This document shows positions 1 through 13,700 of a DNA stretch of 56,647 nucleotides, one piece after another. The stretch is from Phoronis australis (lineage: Eukaryota; Phoronida; Phoronidae), in the NCBI GenBank assembly GCA_002633005.1, contig NMRA01000257.1, forward strand, positions 534,410-591,056, given 5' to 3'. Numbering within the stretch: position 1 is the first letter of the stretch; every line of letters begins with the position of its first letter. Both the position numbers and the translations under genes were made by a program. The notes under the pieces were generated by a model. It did not search any database and was not told the DNA's origin. It worked only from the letters and a program-made list of their open reading frames with translations.

Positions 1-932
1 TTTTTATTTGTGCGGCGATTGTCCGTTTTTCATCTTACTATGGCCAAAAACATGATGCAATTAGCAATTGAAAACTTCATATTTATATGTAAAGTTCAGT
101 CTTCAAAGGTGAAGAACAGAAAATTTAATGGGTGAAATGTACGGACTCGAAAATGTGAAAGCTTGGATTATTGCCAGGTTGTTGCACGTGCAATGAACAT
201 TACCTGTGTTAGCAAGGTGACAGCTAGCGTTTGTGTCGATGAATGGTCAAACCTAGCATTTTCAGGATATAAACTGTTGAGCATGGGCGTTTATTTGTTG
301 TTCTCTCTTTGTTATTCACCCCGTCATTACTTTCACAAGTTGAATCTCTCCAATGGTGAGGTCGGTCCTTCAAATGGGCTTTGCGAGCTCCATACCTGAT
401 GATAAGTTCTGATTCTGCCCATTAGGCAAATCATTCGCCATTAGGATTTCCACGCATGCGCACGACTAAGCATGCATTGCTTACATGTACCTCAGAGTAT
501 CCAGCTACGTCTTCGGCACGTAGAGGCTTGATGGCGCCGTCACGGATTGCAGTAAGCTAGTTGCTTTTCATGGGCTGCATGTGCTGGATAAAATAATTGC
601 AGTTGTAAACCAACAGGCCTATTTAGCGTTCGAGTTTCAAAGTCAAAAACCTAAAATAAGCAATGAAAACGACCAACATGACTGTTTTTAGAATTCACAA
701 GTAAATAATGGTCGTCTTAATTTTTTTGAAATAGATGACAAATTAGCGAATAGGATGTCATCAGTATCGCGGATAAGCCTATGTGTGACAAATACTACGC
801 TAACGTTTGGGGTTTTGTTACCCCCAACACCTGAGAGATCCTAAACGTGATTGTGAATGTAACCCGTCAGAATCGATTCACAAATTAAAACTCGTTGCTT
901 AGCCTCAATTTGCTACCTTAGAAGAGGTGCTT
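1..932. other. Gene 1 intron or upstream sequence, nothing recognised
   Basis: No exon with domain similarity and matching splice phases was found. The 163-399 frame looks random. Confidence 0.5.
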
Positions 933-1233
933 GGAGCTGTACGTGGCTTGCGTGTTGCGCAAACTGGCAAAGAACTGCACGTAAACTGGAGTCATCCTCG
1001 TGACGATGGGTGTCAAATACAAGGTTACGAATGGAAATTCCGATTGTTACGGCAAGGTAACTGCACGAACTCTTCAGTTGACGTAGCGGAATGAATAGTC
1101 CAAGAAAAATCAAACCCGTCTGTCATTGTGCCTTATGTTTTAAGTTAATCGCTCTATGAGATGACTGTCAGACCTGTCGGGCCCACTCTTCGAGGGAAAG
1201 ACCATAGCCGACAATATACCATTTCACACACAG
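933..1233 (+). pseudogene. Decayed FN3 exon of gene 1 (two in-frame stops)
   Basis: The + strand frame starting at 933 reads as an FN3 domain with the signature DDGCQIQGYEWKFRL and later RPVGPTLRG. It closely parallels the second FN3 of the exon at 55115-55717 in gene 2 (DNGCQLKRYAWRYTL, VVPMGPTLTG). The frame is broken by TGA at 1092-1094 and TAA at 1146-1148. A usable GT follows at 1234, so the donor may survive although the exon is no longer translatable. The companion first FN3 that shares the exon in gene 2 is not recognisable upstream. I infer a relic of a duplicated two-FN3 exon that gene 1 transcripts must skip. Sequencing error could explain one stop but hardly both. Confidence 0.75.
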
Positions 1234-1460
1234 GTACATATGGTGTCTCTATGATCAGCTTCCACAATTACTGTCGCCATGACAACGCATTGCTTCATTT
1301 ACCCGCTTGAGTGTTACTTCCCGTTTGCTTCTGCTTTTGCATAATTATTTGAGCCAAAGGTTTGATCCTACGCACATTAATTCACCTCAGTTTATACATG
1401 TAACATACAAAATGTAATTATCTTTCCGTGGCTTCCTGCAACATATTTTCGGTTTTACAG

Positions 1461-1760
1461 CACCGTCAGCACCGCCTGAAAACTCAAATGTGGTTACACG
1501 GAATACGTCACTGTCCATCTCATGGAGGGAAGTCGAATGTGTTAAAAGAAATGGAGAAGTCAATAGCTACAGATATCAAATACGCAACGACAAAGGTCCG
1601 TGTGTTGTGGCTAAAGACTTTGTCAATGAAACAGTTAGTCATGAGGTTACTTTCAGGAAGCTAACACCGTACTCTACGTATGCATTCAGAGTTCAAGCGA
1701 TGGTAGGGGAGCTGGCTGGTCCGTGGACTGCGTGGACTAGTGTGACAACAAACCAAAGTG
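1461..1760 (+). CDS. Gene 1 exon: FN3 domain 1
   Basis: A 300-base exon with acceptor TTTTACAG and donor GTAAGT, phase 1 at both ends, so it is a self-contained cassette encoding one fibronectin type III domain. It starts with APSAPPENS and contains the FN3 landmarks SISWREV (strand B Trp), [12 protein letters not shown] (the Tyr/Leu corner strand F) and [11 protein letters not shown] near the end. FN3 modules in receptor phosphatases act as spacers and adhesion surfaces. The phase-1 symmetry matches the FN3 exons of gene 2. Confidence 0.9.
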
Positions 1761-4700
1761 GTAAGTTGGAATGGCGTCTGTTGGCTGCATATCGATTGAC
1801 AAAATGCCACTAAAGATGGCGCTTTGGAACTTACATACTTAGAGTAGGAATGTGCTTCGAATGTTCAGGGGTTCAGTTGCTTTGATAAAGGGAAAGGACC
1901 TGAAGATGGTATCAGAATCTCTGAGCTGACGTCGTGAGGTATACGTAAAGCCTATCATTAACTAGTTTAAGCTATTGGTGGGTTTGTAAGTCTAAAATTT
2001 TGTTCAATAGTACCTGTGAAATATCGAGTTAACCACTCCTAACATTTGAGAATTGTTTCCTTTTACTTATATATACTGACTACGATGATTTACAACGTCA
2101 GTAGCCTCTGTGATTCCTTAGTTTTAAGCGATACCTGTAAGATATAATTTTAAAATTCAAAAATCTTGTCGAATAGGCTGTACCTATTGTCATATCACCA
2201 AGTCAAACTATGTTTGTTCATGTTTATGTTCATTCATTTAAAACTGTTGTAACTGCAGCCCGTTCAGTCCTGGAAGTTCTTTTTTTCATTTCATTCCAGA
2301 AGCACCTTTTGCAGTCGCTTTAATTGGTACGGTTGCTGTAGCTGTGTAGTACGCAACTATTTATGAACTCAAAATAACCCTTTGTTGAACTACTCAAGTG
2401 ATACGTTTCTGGTCAATTTACAGCGTTATGAGTAATTTCAAAGATATTTGGAGCCTTCTTTGTTGATTTTTATAACACGAAATAAACAATTTTTCAAACC
2501 GGAATTGTGACGTCTGAGAAATATCTACAATGCAAACATTGGCTGAACTAGACCAATTATACAGATCTAGACGAAGCAACCATATGTAGTGGCCTTGAAG
2601 TCTTCACCGAGTACCAGTCAAATGCCTGTTTACCTGGTTCAATCGGCCAACGTAATCTTGAAGCTCAGCTACTGAGTATCAGGACGGATAAATAATTATC
2701 AGTTTGTTGCGTCGTTGCTAAAGTCAAATGGCTAATTGGTAGCTGTACGGCTATGAATTGAAAATCTGCACGCATCTTAGCCATTGACCAAACTTATATG
2801 GTCTGGATTGCATAGTAAGAACTTAACGGTAGCAATGTATCTTGTGGAGATATGACTTCGTTGTGGCTATCCAGCTTAAAAATTTTATGCAACCTAGTCC
2901 AAAATGAAAAATAAAACACAGCTTACTAGAGCCGACTGGAATTTTTGAAATTTCCTCACTGCGTCAAACTTATAGTTTGAGCACTTGCTGTCTTACATGT
3001 ATCATCTCAATAGAATTCGATTACAATCTTTCAAAATACCATTGACATTACTTATACATGTATTGTATAAAATTTACGTGCGCGTCTCCATGAACTCTAT
3101 TATCCCTTTTAAGCATTTCTGAAACGAAGCAAACAGACCAGCAGTCTGCTGTTTGCAACTGATCTCAACTATTAGCCTGTTACCCGTTTTTCACCAATGA
3201 TATAATTATGTTCTTTACCCCGTAACGCTTCAACTATTCTGTTTTTCTCATCGCAGTACCCCCAGCACCGTCCAATCTCAAAGTACTGGACAAAAATCCT
3301 AAGGCGTTCAAGCTTTCTTGGAACGCACCTTGTCCACCGCGAGGAAAGATTCTTCTATATCTTGTTTCCTATGAGATTACCAACCAGTCGGGTAATGGTA
3401 TTTGTGAGATGCTGGAGACGTCCACAGGTTGTGGAAACAACACCTGCGAAAACTGTACGGAGATTACGCTCCAGACTCTTCGCCCTGACGCGAGATACAT
3501 GTTCCGGGTAGGTGGGTTCTTAGAAAAGATGGCAGATGAAGCCGGGCATACAGTGTGACACTTTAAATAACAGTGATGTGCATTTACTTTGATCCATACA
3601 CAAAGCGGTTGCTCTTTGTACGGAGTAGAATGAAGGAGCATTAGAAACGCGTTAAGAAAGCTTCCTAAAAGCAATATTTCTGTCGAAGCTCATTGGGTCC
3701 CATGTTATTATACATGTGCTGTCGACAAGTGGAAACGGTACCACACATTGACGTCATATGTTGTTGTTATTTCACCGTAGGTTGTCAACAGTTTACACAG
3801 TCCTGCTTTAAAGTTGTTCGAGGTATCGCCCCAAGTTTACAATGTTTTTATATGTCGTGTTCAGCTCTGCCCCCTATTGTCCCTTTTACAGGTTAAAGCA
3901 CGAACCGTTGGTTGGGGTGAATGGAGCAACATCATTGAGGAGACAACGAACGAACTTGGTGAATGTTTATAACTTGCAGTTGTTCTCAAAATAAACTGGA
4001 AATTGTCAACATTCGACGGCGTTGCTACGCACAAAGCTACTGATAAACATTTGGTTTCTCTTTGACAAGAGTTTGAGCACTTTGTCGAAATGCAACCGAT
4101 GACATCCAAATCCTGGTATTCACAAATAACGAGGCTGAGCGCAATGTTGCTCATTTAAACTGCTTGAACATCTCAAAAATATTGTTTATGGTGACAAAGG
4201 TTCGAATAATGGGTCAAATACTTTGTTCACATTTGTCAGAATCTGACACAATTCAATGGTCGCCATTTCAGATGGTAACTGGGAAACAGTAATAAATAAT
4301 ACTATATCTTTTGAGCTTTTATGATAAGACGGAAAAACAAGGCTTTCAGAATTGGGTAGACGACTACTAATGTCACATAACGACTGACCGACTTAGCAGT
4401 AGTTCATTAACACTTTAAGATGTTCTTTGTCTTGCGTTGCATTGCATTATATTGTATTGTATTTCAGCTCCCGGTGAACCTGCATCTTTGACCTGCTTGA
4501 CACCTCTAAAGCAGTCCTCCATTTCCTTAAAGTGGTCTGAACCCCTTGTCACCAATGGAAAAATTACAAACTATACGGTAACTCACTAATGAAACACAGT
4601 TATTCTTATCTTTGTGCTTTTACGTGTATTTATACAAAGTTAAAGTTCTTGACTGTAATGATCTTGAGCAAAATCGATTTTAAATTTTCTTTTGATGACT

Positions 4701-7700
4701 CTCTTTGATCAAAACGTTTCCAATAGAGACATGTAAGGGACTTGATCTGCATCATTCAGAACAACTTGTGTTTCTGTAGCCTCATATTTCCCCTTAAAGA
4801 TGGATAAAATTTGCATGTGTGCGAACTTCAGTCACCGGCCCTTGGCCAATCATGCACCAGTTTGAAAGTCACGTGACTTCTATACGACTGAAATCCACAC
4901 ATAAACGGATAATGTTCATCGTTTAGGATTCTACAATACCTGAGGTTTCCGGACGGAAGAGTAGGAGTGTGTAAAAGTACATGCGCAACGGGGCTCGCTT
5001 TTCTTGCTGTTCCTTGTATCCGTGGTTTGGGTCAATGCATATGCTGTCACTTCAATGTATGTGATGTATTGGTGAGCAGATCTGACGGCAAAACCTTCCA
5101 CGGGCGACACGTTACAACTTAGGGAAATCAATGTACGGATACTTTGCTGCATGCATGAATTAACAATGTTATGAATGGCAATTTCAGGTAAAATTGCAGT
5201 CGCATCAAAAACGTCAGCAGCCGACCCAAAATCTCAACACAGATTTATCAGACCTTACTGCTGGTAGGTCTTACAAGATTTTCGTATATGCGTTCACGTC
5301 AGTCGGGGAAGGACCACCTGCGAGAATAACGTGTTGGACTTCACTGCCAGGTAAAGCCCCAGCAGCAATAAACTTTGAACCGTGTGCTCAATTTGCATTG
5401 TGAGCTTCAAATGTAATTGTTTTTTTTCAAAAACGCCTGACTATGTGCACGTTGTTCTATATTTTATAGTTGACTACGGTGTTTGGTATCGTTGGCCAGA
5501 AAGTGATCTACGTCCATTACTCATGCGCGCACCCACGGGGCGTAATGGGCAAATTGGAGAATCGAATACTTCGAAAAAGTAGAAAACGAGACAAAAGTAT
5601 GTTAAAAGGCATAAACTATCAACACTCGGCAAGTGTACAATCCATAGCCCGTAAACCTTAGCAAAAGGTCCACACTGTCAAAAATTCGAGCAACCCCCAT
5701 TTCTAGGCGGGGTGCGCGCATGTACTACATACAAAATCTCCAAACTCTTTTTGAAATGCGACAGACAGACAGACGAAACTATCTGAATAATCATGCGTTA
5801 GAGAGACGCATATAGCTTATCATATTGCAAAGCTGTGATTTCCGGTATCTAGACACCTACTTGGATTTTGAGGAATTATCATCCTCGGAGCGGTAATTCC
5901 TCCAAATCTTAGTCATGGTATAGACACGGGAAGTAGCCGTGACTGCCTAGGACGTATACTATTACACACTTTGAATGATAAAATTCATAAACTTTACAAA
6001 ACAAATCATAAAGCGTGACCTTCGTGGGACTTGATTTTGGTCACCCCTATAGTTAGCACTGCGGGTCTTTCAAAATGGGATATGACCAGGCATTTCTATT
6101 CATATTTGCAGGTCCAAATCGTGGACTAGTAGTACCAGGCACTTCATCAGTAAACATTCCGATATCGCAGCGTGTCTATCACGTTTCCCTGCAAAATTAT
6201 TTGTTAAACACGAGAAATAACTATTAAACTATTTAAGCTTTCGAGCTATAAATTCCTATTTCGAAGTTGAAGAATGCACTTAAAGACAGCTCATACTTCC
6301 ATATTTTCCTCTACTACAGAAAAACAAATTTAATTTTTTTCAAAACTTTGGTGAAGGAAGGCAAACCTAATTGTTACTCGATCACGTGATCATCTTGTTT
6401 TCAAGCCTGTACATAGGGATAGGTTTAGGAGTGTGCCCTGTGTCATTTGTGCAAAAAATTATTTCATTACCGCTCTGGGATTGTTTAGCTCCGACCAAGG
6501 GTCTAATAAAAATTTTAAGCGAAAATGGGCAAACAACAAGCATGGCTGGAGGTCTTCCAAATTGGCCCATAAATTTGACGCCGTCTGGATCAATTTGCCA
6601 TACCCACGTTTTTCTAAGTTTATCCTTGCTTTTCTATTGCGCTACCCGCATCCGGATTCGACTCTACAAAAGCCGTTTTTTAATATTTGTTTTTAAATAA
6701 CATAAAATACAAGCTTCCACGTGAATGCACACTGTCATAAGACATTGCAGGTCCCACCATTATACAAATGTTGGGTTTCTAAATGCTAATTGTCCGTTGT
6801 ATAACCGTGGTATATCTTTCCCAATATACATGTATATTGGCTGTTCCTTTGTCTATTTTGGCCCGACATTTGTTCAGCATTTCTCCTTTGCATAAAACTG
6901 TAGATTACAATTATTTTTTCCAGATATCCCAAAGATTCACATACCTAAAATTAAAGAGGATGATATGACCGACCACAGCGTTAAGGTGCAGCTGGTGCCT
7001 CCGAGCGATTATCCAAACGTACACGACATCAAGTAAGGAATTTGGGTACATTTTATCCAGAAAATGTGTTACGACCGGTCGCACCGGAGACGGTATTAAG
7101 CACGTTTTACAGTCGAACACGTCGCCGTTTGTTTTATGAAATTTAAACGTTGCAAGGGATGTAAAAATGCTAGTCTTTGCTTAATCAGAATTAAACGTGC
7201 TCGACACAGACTGCCAAATTAAAAGGGGTTTGCTACATGTTTTAATTGACGATAATTTTTTAAATTTCAAGGTTTAGGTGTCTACACAAAAATTTCACTT
7301 TTGTTTTTTTTTTGTTACATTTTGATTTTCTAGGAAACGACAAGCAATTCGAAGGTTTCCTTCTATATTTGTTTGTACGGTTGTATAGAAAACATAATAA
7401 AATCCCAAAATATGCAGTTTCCACTATTGTACCTCACTGTTCGTTTGAAGGTCAAGACAATTCAGTTCAACGCACTAACATTTGAGACGAATTAGCTTAC
7501 GCCTACTCAGGAAGTTAAGTAAACGCTGTTTAGGACAAATATCATCAACACAATGAATTTACATTCGTAATAGTATTTATAATATGAATGTTTTAACCAT
7601 GTAGAATAGGATATCTGGCGATTATATCAATGTACCAATTAATTGGGCCGAGTCGCTTTCTTTTTTAGAAAAATTAAGAAAAAATAACAGGTTAATTCAC

Positions 7701-10700
7701 AGGAAACCGACATGTAAATTCCTTTTGAAGAAATGATATCAAAAAGCTGTTGCAGTTTCCTTGTTGATGATTGCTTTTTATGCGCCTACATATTTATATG
7801 TGGACGCATTATGCCGTCATCTCCGTCCGTCCCTCCGTCCGACCGTCCGTCCGTCCGGCGTCCGGCGTCCGCTGCTCTATCTCCAAAACCCTTTGACATA
7901 CGTTCATGAAATTTAGCACATATGTTCCATTCATGAATCGGACGGCATGGGCGAACCTTCTGACGGATCCGACTACCGGTGTGCCCCCTAGTGGCAATTT
8001 TAGTTTTTTACGCTTACCTTTGTATCTTCCAAAGTCCTGATCGGATTTTCATGAAATTTAGTATGTAATCACCTATCAGTAAGATGACGCTATCCTCCCG
8101 TTTTCGGATGGATTCGACGTAGTTTACGCCACGTAGTGGCCATTTTTACTGTTTTTGAGTCTGTTTTTTGCGTCCACCCCTCTATCAGCCAAATAGCTCA
8201 AAGGATGAATGTGAAAATTGGCATGTATGTGCTTGCTATAAGGAGGACGGTTGACGATGATTTTCCGACGATTTCGACTACTGTGGCGCCTCCTAGTGGC
8301 AGTTTTGTTTTTGTTGCGCCAATGGCTGTATCTCCTAAACCGTTTGCATGATTTTTACTTAAGTTAGCATGTGTATTTATATGATGTTGACTAGGAATGT
8401 CGACAACTTTCGAGCAGATCTGACTACTGCTGTGCCCCCCAGTGGCAATTTTAGTTTTTAACGTTTAACACAGTATCTTCAAAGGTCCTCAACAAATTTT
8501 CATGAATTTTTTATATAGGCATCTATTGGTGTGATGACGCTATCTTCCTGTTTTTGGATGGTATTTTGCACCACCTAATGGCCATTTTTTGCTGTTTTCA
8601 AATCTTGTTTTTGGTGTCCACCCCTTTGTCAACCAAATCATTTGAAAATTGGCATATAATGTTCTCAGTGTGAAGACGACCTTTCATGATGGTGACTGAC
8701 TGCTGTGACGCCTCCTAGTGGTAGTTTTGTTTTGCGCCCAAAGTTGTTTCTCCTAAACCCACTGCAGGATATTTACTAAATTTAGTAAGTGTATTTATAT
8801 GAAAATAACAACAGACGACGAGGACTTTCAGGTGGATCCAACGGACACTGTGCCCACTAGTGGCAATTTCATTTATTCTCTTTTTCTTTGTTTCTCTGAA
8901 GTTTCTTGACATATTTTTATGAAATATGGCATGTTCCTGTTTTCGGATGGATTGTATGTTTTTTCGCCATCTAGTGGCCATTTTTATGATACAAATAAAT
9001 AAATAACCCTAAAAGCACATCATTTGCAATGCATTCGTGGGCGCATTTCAACGGTCCGCGCTGCTCTTGTAATCAAACTTTGTTGTTTTTTGATAACTGT
9101 ATAACAGTCTTATTTTTGAAATCCACTTATTCTAAAGTGTCCATTTTGAAGTCAATTCCCAATATTGTTTTGTAAAGAAGTACTTAAAACCTAGTATCTG
9201 AAAGTTTCAGTGGAATCTGATCACTCATTTTTGACATAAAGGTTGTTCCAACGTTGACCAAATCTGCCTATTAGTCTAGGGTCGTACATAACCTTAAACA
9301 TCTGAATTAAGCCAGCGCCCCATGCATTTCGTCTGTCCTCAAAGGTTGGTGCTGTTTTACAAATGCTACAAACCTTGAGTAATAGGCATTTTGGGAAAGG
9401 ACGCTTCTTTTAAATGACGAAATGAGGAAGCATTTGTATTCGAAAACTTGGATTTATGTTTCAGGTTTTATCTCATAGTTGTCGAGAGAATGAATTTGTT
9501 GCCTATGCGACGACGAAGGTCTGTTAACTTGGACAGTGGTTCTTTGAAGGGGTACTCTGACTCAGCGCAAAAGTACATTGCAGCAAATATTACGACTTTA
9601 GAAGGAGAACTGTCGCTTGTAATCGGAGACGGACAGGAATCCAACGGTTACAGAAATCAGGAGTTAAAAACTGGGAAGCAATACCGATTCATCTTCGGTT
9701 TTGTTATCGAAAATGGAGGCGTAAGTTTTCAGACAGGTTCTGCTTATTCTGATTGGTTTAGTCAACTTACATGTACATGTATGAAACATTGGTATTGTTT
9801 GTGGTTGTAAGTAAAGGTTACCTCTACAGCTTTAGAAATCATTCTGGTCAAGTTGCCTATCTCTCAACTCCACCTTACTTCGACATGTTTGCCTTTCCTT
9901 CTCATTGATTCAGGACAAGAAAGAGCATTACCAGTATATACCGTTTGAGGGCGTGGCTGAGGAGGAGGCTTTCACAGGTACAGATATGTAGATTGTGTTG
10001 AAGGTGGTACTCAACAGTTTGTCTGGTTTGAGGCCAGAAAAAACATGTCTTGGTAGCTTCAACACTCGTTTCCACAGAATGTGCAACAACTGGAAATAAA
10101 CAATATTCTGGTGCAAAAATTCCATTGAAACTGAATCCATGTGAAGCACTTGATTATTTACGACTACCGCAAATCAGTTCTCACGCCAAATCCACTATTC
10201 CATGCGATTACTACAGATTGAGAAATGAAGCATTCAGACTAAAAAAACCCTCGAAATTATAGAAATTTCATTTTACTTAACTACTTAACTTTTTTCTAAA
10301 CTTTTTTGTTCTTTTTTTTCTTCGGCGACGTCTTTCACTTGCGTAATTCCGTCTGCTTTTTCCTGTTTTTGGGATACTGTTTGGTTTCCACGGAAACCGC
10401 AGACACCTGTTCCCAGTGATTGAAGTAACTATATGTTAAGCCCCTTTTTGCTTACATTGATCGGATATTTGCAATTGGAACGTGGTTATTCCCGAGGGAA
10501 GACAATATAATGCGTCATCGCCAAAATAATCTTAATACGACAGTGCACGTGAGGAGAGCAAACACAGTTCGTCAATCATTTTCTCTTCAGTGACGCAGGG
10601 CGCGGCCCATATAATATACCTGCTCACCAACTCTGTTTTATTGGTACTGTACATGAGGCCCGGCCATCGATACATTTATTGGGACTGATTCATGTTTTGA

Positions 10701-13700
10701 TAATTGATTCGTGACTCAACCGTTTACGGTATTAGTGTTTTAGTGAATTATATTTACACTTAGCATGCCTGCAGTAACTCACAATGTAATAATAGAGCCG
10801 CTGCTTTAGTTTGGTGTATTTGTACCTTATGAAGCAGATGGCAAAGGGTATTTTTTGAATTATCGACATTGCGTTTCAACTGTTACACCCAATGCATTAC
10901 AGTTTCCATCCCCAAACCTGCCTTCAGTATCAGCTCTCTTTATAGTGAAAAATTGGAAAAAAGAACGCGAAAACACCACTATTGGCGCCGTAATTGGCTC
11001 CGTAGCAGCAATCATTTTTGTAATGGCGATCGCCGGCTTCGTGTTTTATAGGTAAGCAAAAACACTCGTCCAATATGCGCGCTTGTATGTTCTTCATAAC
11101 GTACCCAAGTGATTCTCGCATTACGCAACCATCTTCTTCGCTTCTTTGACCCCTCTGATATCCAAAGACATCGGCGTTTATGGTGAAAAGTCGTCAAGTA
11201 AATCTCTGTAGAAACTTGTGAGATTCCTTAGTTCTTACATTTCGTGCAGTATTATAACTTACCAAGCATTTCTATCGTTGAGCTATTGTAAACATTATAT
11301 ACCACGAAATTCAAATTTGACCACTGCCCCATCAATCGCATTATATTCAGGTTCCCATTCACTCCTTGTATACGCTCACTAATAATACCCAGCTTGGAGG
11401 AGTAGGAGGCACCTTTGTGCGATATTCGATTGTCTGCTAGTAAAGCAAGCATTCAAACCCCAGTCAAACGGGAATCCGGAGCTCAAACCACCGATCCACA
11501 CAGTCTTTGTCCAGCATGAGATCAAAACATTAATGAAACCGAAGCATGAATATCTTAGTTCTCCTTTAAAAAACATGGCTCCTTTCATGTCCTCGATCCT
11601 TTATCGTCAATTTGTAGGAGACGACGAGTAAACAAGAAACCTTCATCTGAGGAGCTGGTGATGGATGACATCTCAGCAATTGAAAACACAAGTTCACGTT
11701 AGTTAAGTTTGGTATATTGTCCTTTATGTTATTTAATTTTGTGTGTATTTCTCTTCACGATTCGATGGCGTTATGTAAAATTGAACTTCTCCTTGTGTGT
11801 ACATATTCGATAGTGGACGGCATGTCTATATACACTGTATAAGCTGTATTTTCGTTTTATTAGATTTTATTTGCCATATTTCTTGGAAAGACCTTCAGTA
11901 TCTCCATGATATCCGCTGCCACTCGAGTGTCTAGTTGAATTTCAGTGTGATTGCCGTCATATTTTCTACATTTCCATTGTATTCTTCTATCCAGCAACGT
12001 CCAACAAATACGAGGAAGCTGCCCAAGGTCCGGTTGTTAGAACCAAAAAGAAACCGGTGGCGCCACCTAAAGCAATCTCTCCAGCACCACCCGCAGAGCC
12101 AGTGTATTCCAACTTCACAAAACCAATCTCCGTCAACGAATTAGATTCTTATGTAGCGAAGCGATTGAGCGATGGCGATCTTGCAGAGGAATATAAAGTG
12201 GGTTGCTGTATTTTCATTTTGTTGAGAAAGTGGTAAAAGATAATCTCAGCAAAAAACAGTCATAAAGATGTATATATAGGCCTTGTATTAAATGTGTGTG
12301 TGTGACTATGTGGGTTTGCATGTGTGTGCGTGCGTGTGCGTGCGTGCGCGTGTGCGTTCGTGCGCGTGGGTGCGTGCATGTGTTCGTACATGTGTGTGTG
12401 TGTTTACGTTTGTGTCTGTGTGTGTGTGCTTCAAAGACAAGAATTAAAAGTTATTTAACTGAAGACCACCGTACTTTACAACGCAAGTGAAATGAAAATA
12501 TGAAACCCAAGATAATCACTATTTGCTATTCATTGATGGAGCATAGTTGAAAGACTGCCTTATGATACCAATGGCATGATTAGGTCAATGAAACTGACGC
12601 GTCAGTACAATTTGTGAGAAAAACAGAACATCGTAACATTGTTCTACTCTGAAATCCTGGGCTTGTTCAGCAATGCTGGTCGCTTAGACACCTGCAGACA
12701 TTTGCAGGGTTGAAATCTTTGTTCTTTAGCACAACAGGATACTTTTTCTATCAATTCTACAAATCTAACTTTTAGGCACATTTTAACCCCCTTGTTTTGG
12801 GGGTTTTACACTTACCAGAACTTTTCAGGAATATCCCTTATATCCGTCTATTCTAATACAACATTTTTATCGTTTTAGAGTTTGCCAAGTGGCCTTATTT
12901 TTCCCAGAAGTGTTGCCTTGAAAGATGACAACAAAAAGAAAAATCGTTTTACCAATATTTTGCCGTGTACGTATATACTAACTTAACTCTGATCGAAGTA
13001 ACTTCAAATCATCTCAAATTTTAAAAAGTGGGACATTTTTCTTAGATAAGTATCTGTGTGTTTCCACATCTTACACAGACATAAACTCGATATATTTATT
13101 TTCTCCTTAACATTTACAGATAACAAAAACCGTGTGATTCTTGAAAAGATACCGTCCGAACCAAATTCAGACTATATCAACGCTAGCTACATCGACGGTT
13201 ACAAGAAACCTCAGGCCTTCATTGCTGCCATGGGTAAGCTCCCTTTAAAAGAGCATGCACATGTATATCCACTGGTGCATATTGACCAAAAGATTAGAAA
13301 AAAGTACTTGCTATCCTTACCACATGTATGTTTTTCTAGGCCCGAATCGCCACACTGTAGAGGACTTTTGGAGGATGGTTTGGCAAGAAAACGTAAATAG
13401 GATTGTTATGTTGACTAACCCTGTGGAAAGCCGCAAGGTGAGTAGTTTGTTTACTGCAATTACGATCATAGAGTATTATTGTTTTAAGTCACGTAACGTC
13501 GATTAATCAATAAAATGCAAAATTGAAAGCCGAATCTGCAGGTGAGCTCTTTGGTCTACATGTTACTCCTTCCTGTTGCTTTTTAAACTCTTTCTGTTAT
13601 CCCATTCATTTTAAGAGAAAATGTGAAGTGTATTGGCCAGACTCCCACGAAGTAGAAAGGTATGGCGACATCAACGTCACGTTGACTGGCAAAGAGACAA

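Noticed and set aside
12296-12490. Cys/Val-rich frame
   Set aside because: Translation of a GT microsatellite.
12766-12830. CRISPR array or bacterial-type operon features
   Set aside because: No spaced direct-repeat arrays and no bacterial gene organisation. The window is clearly intron-bearing animal DNA.
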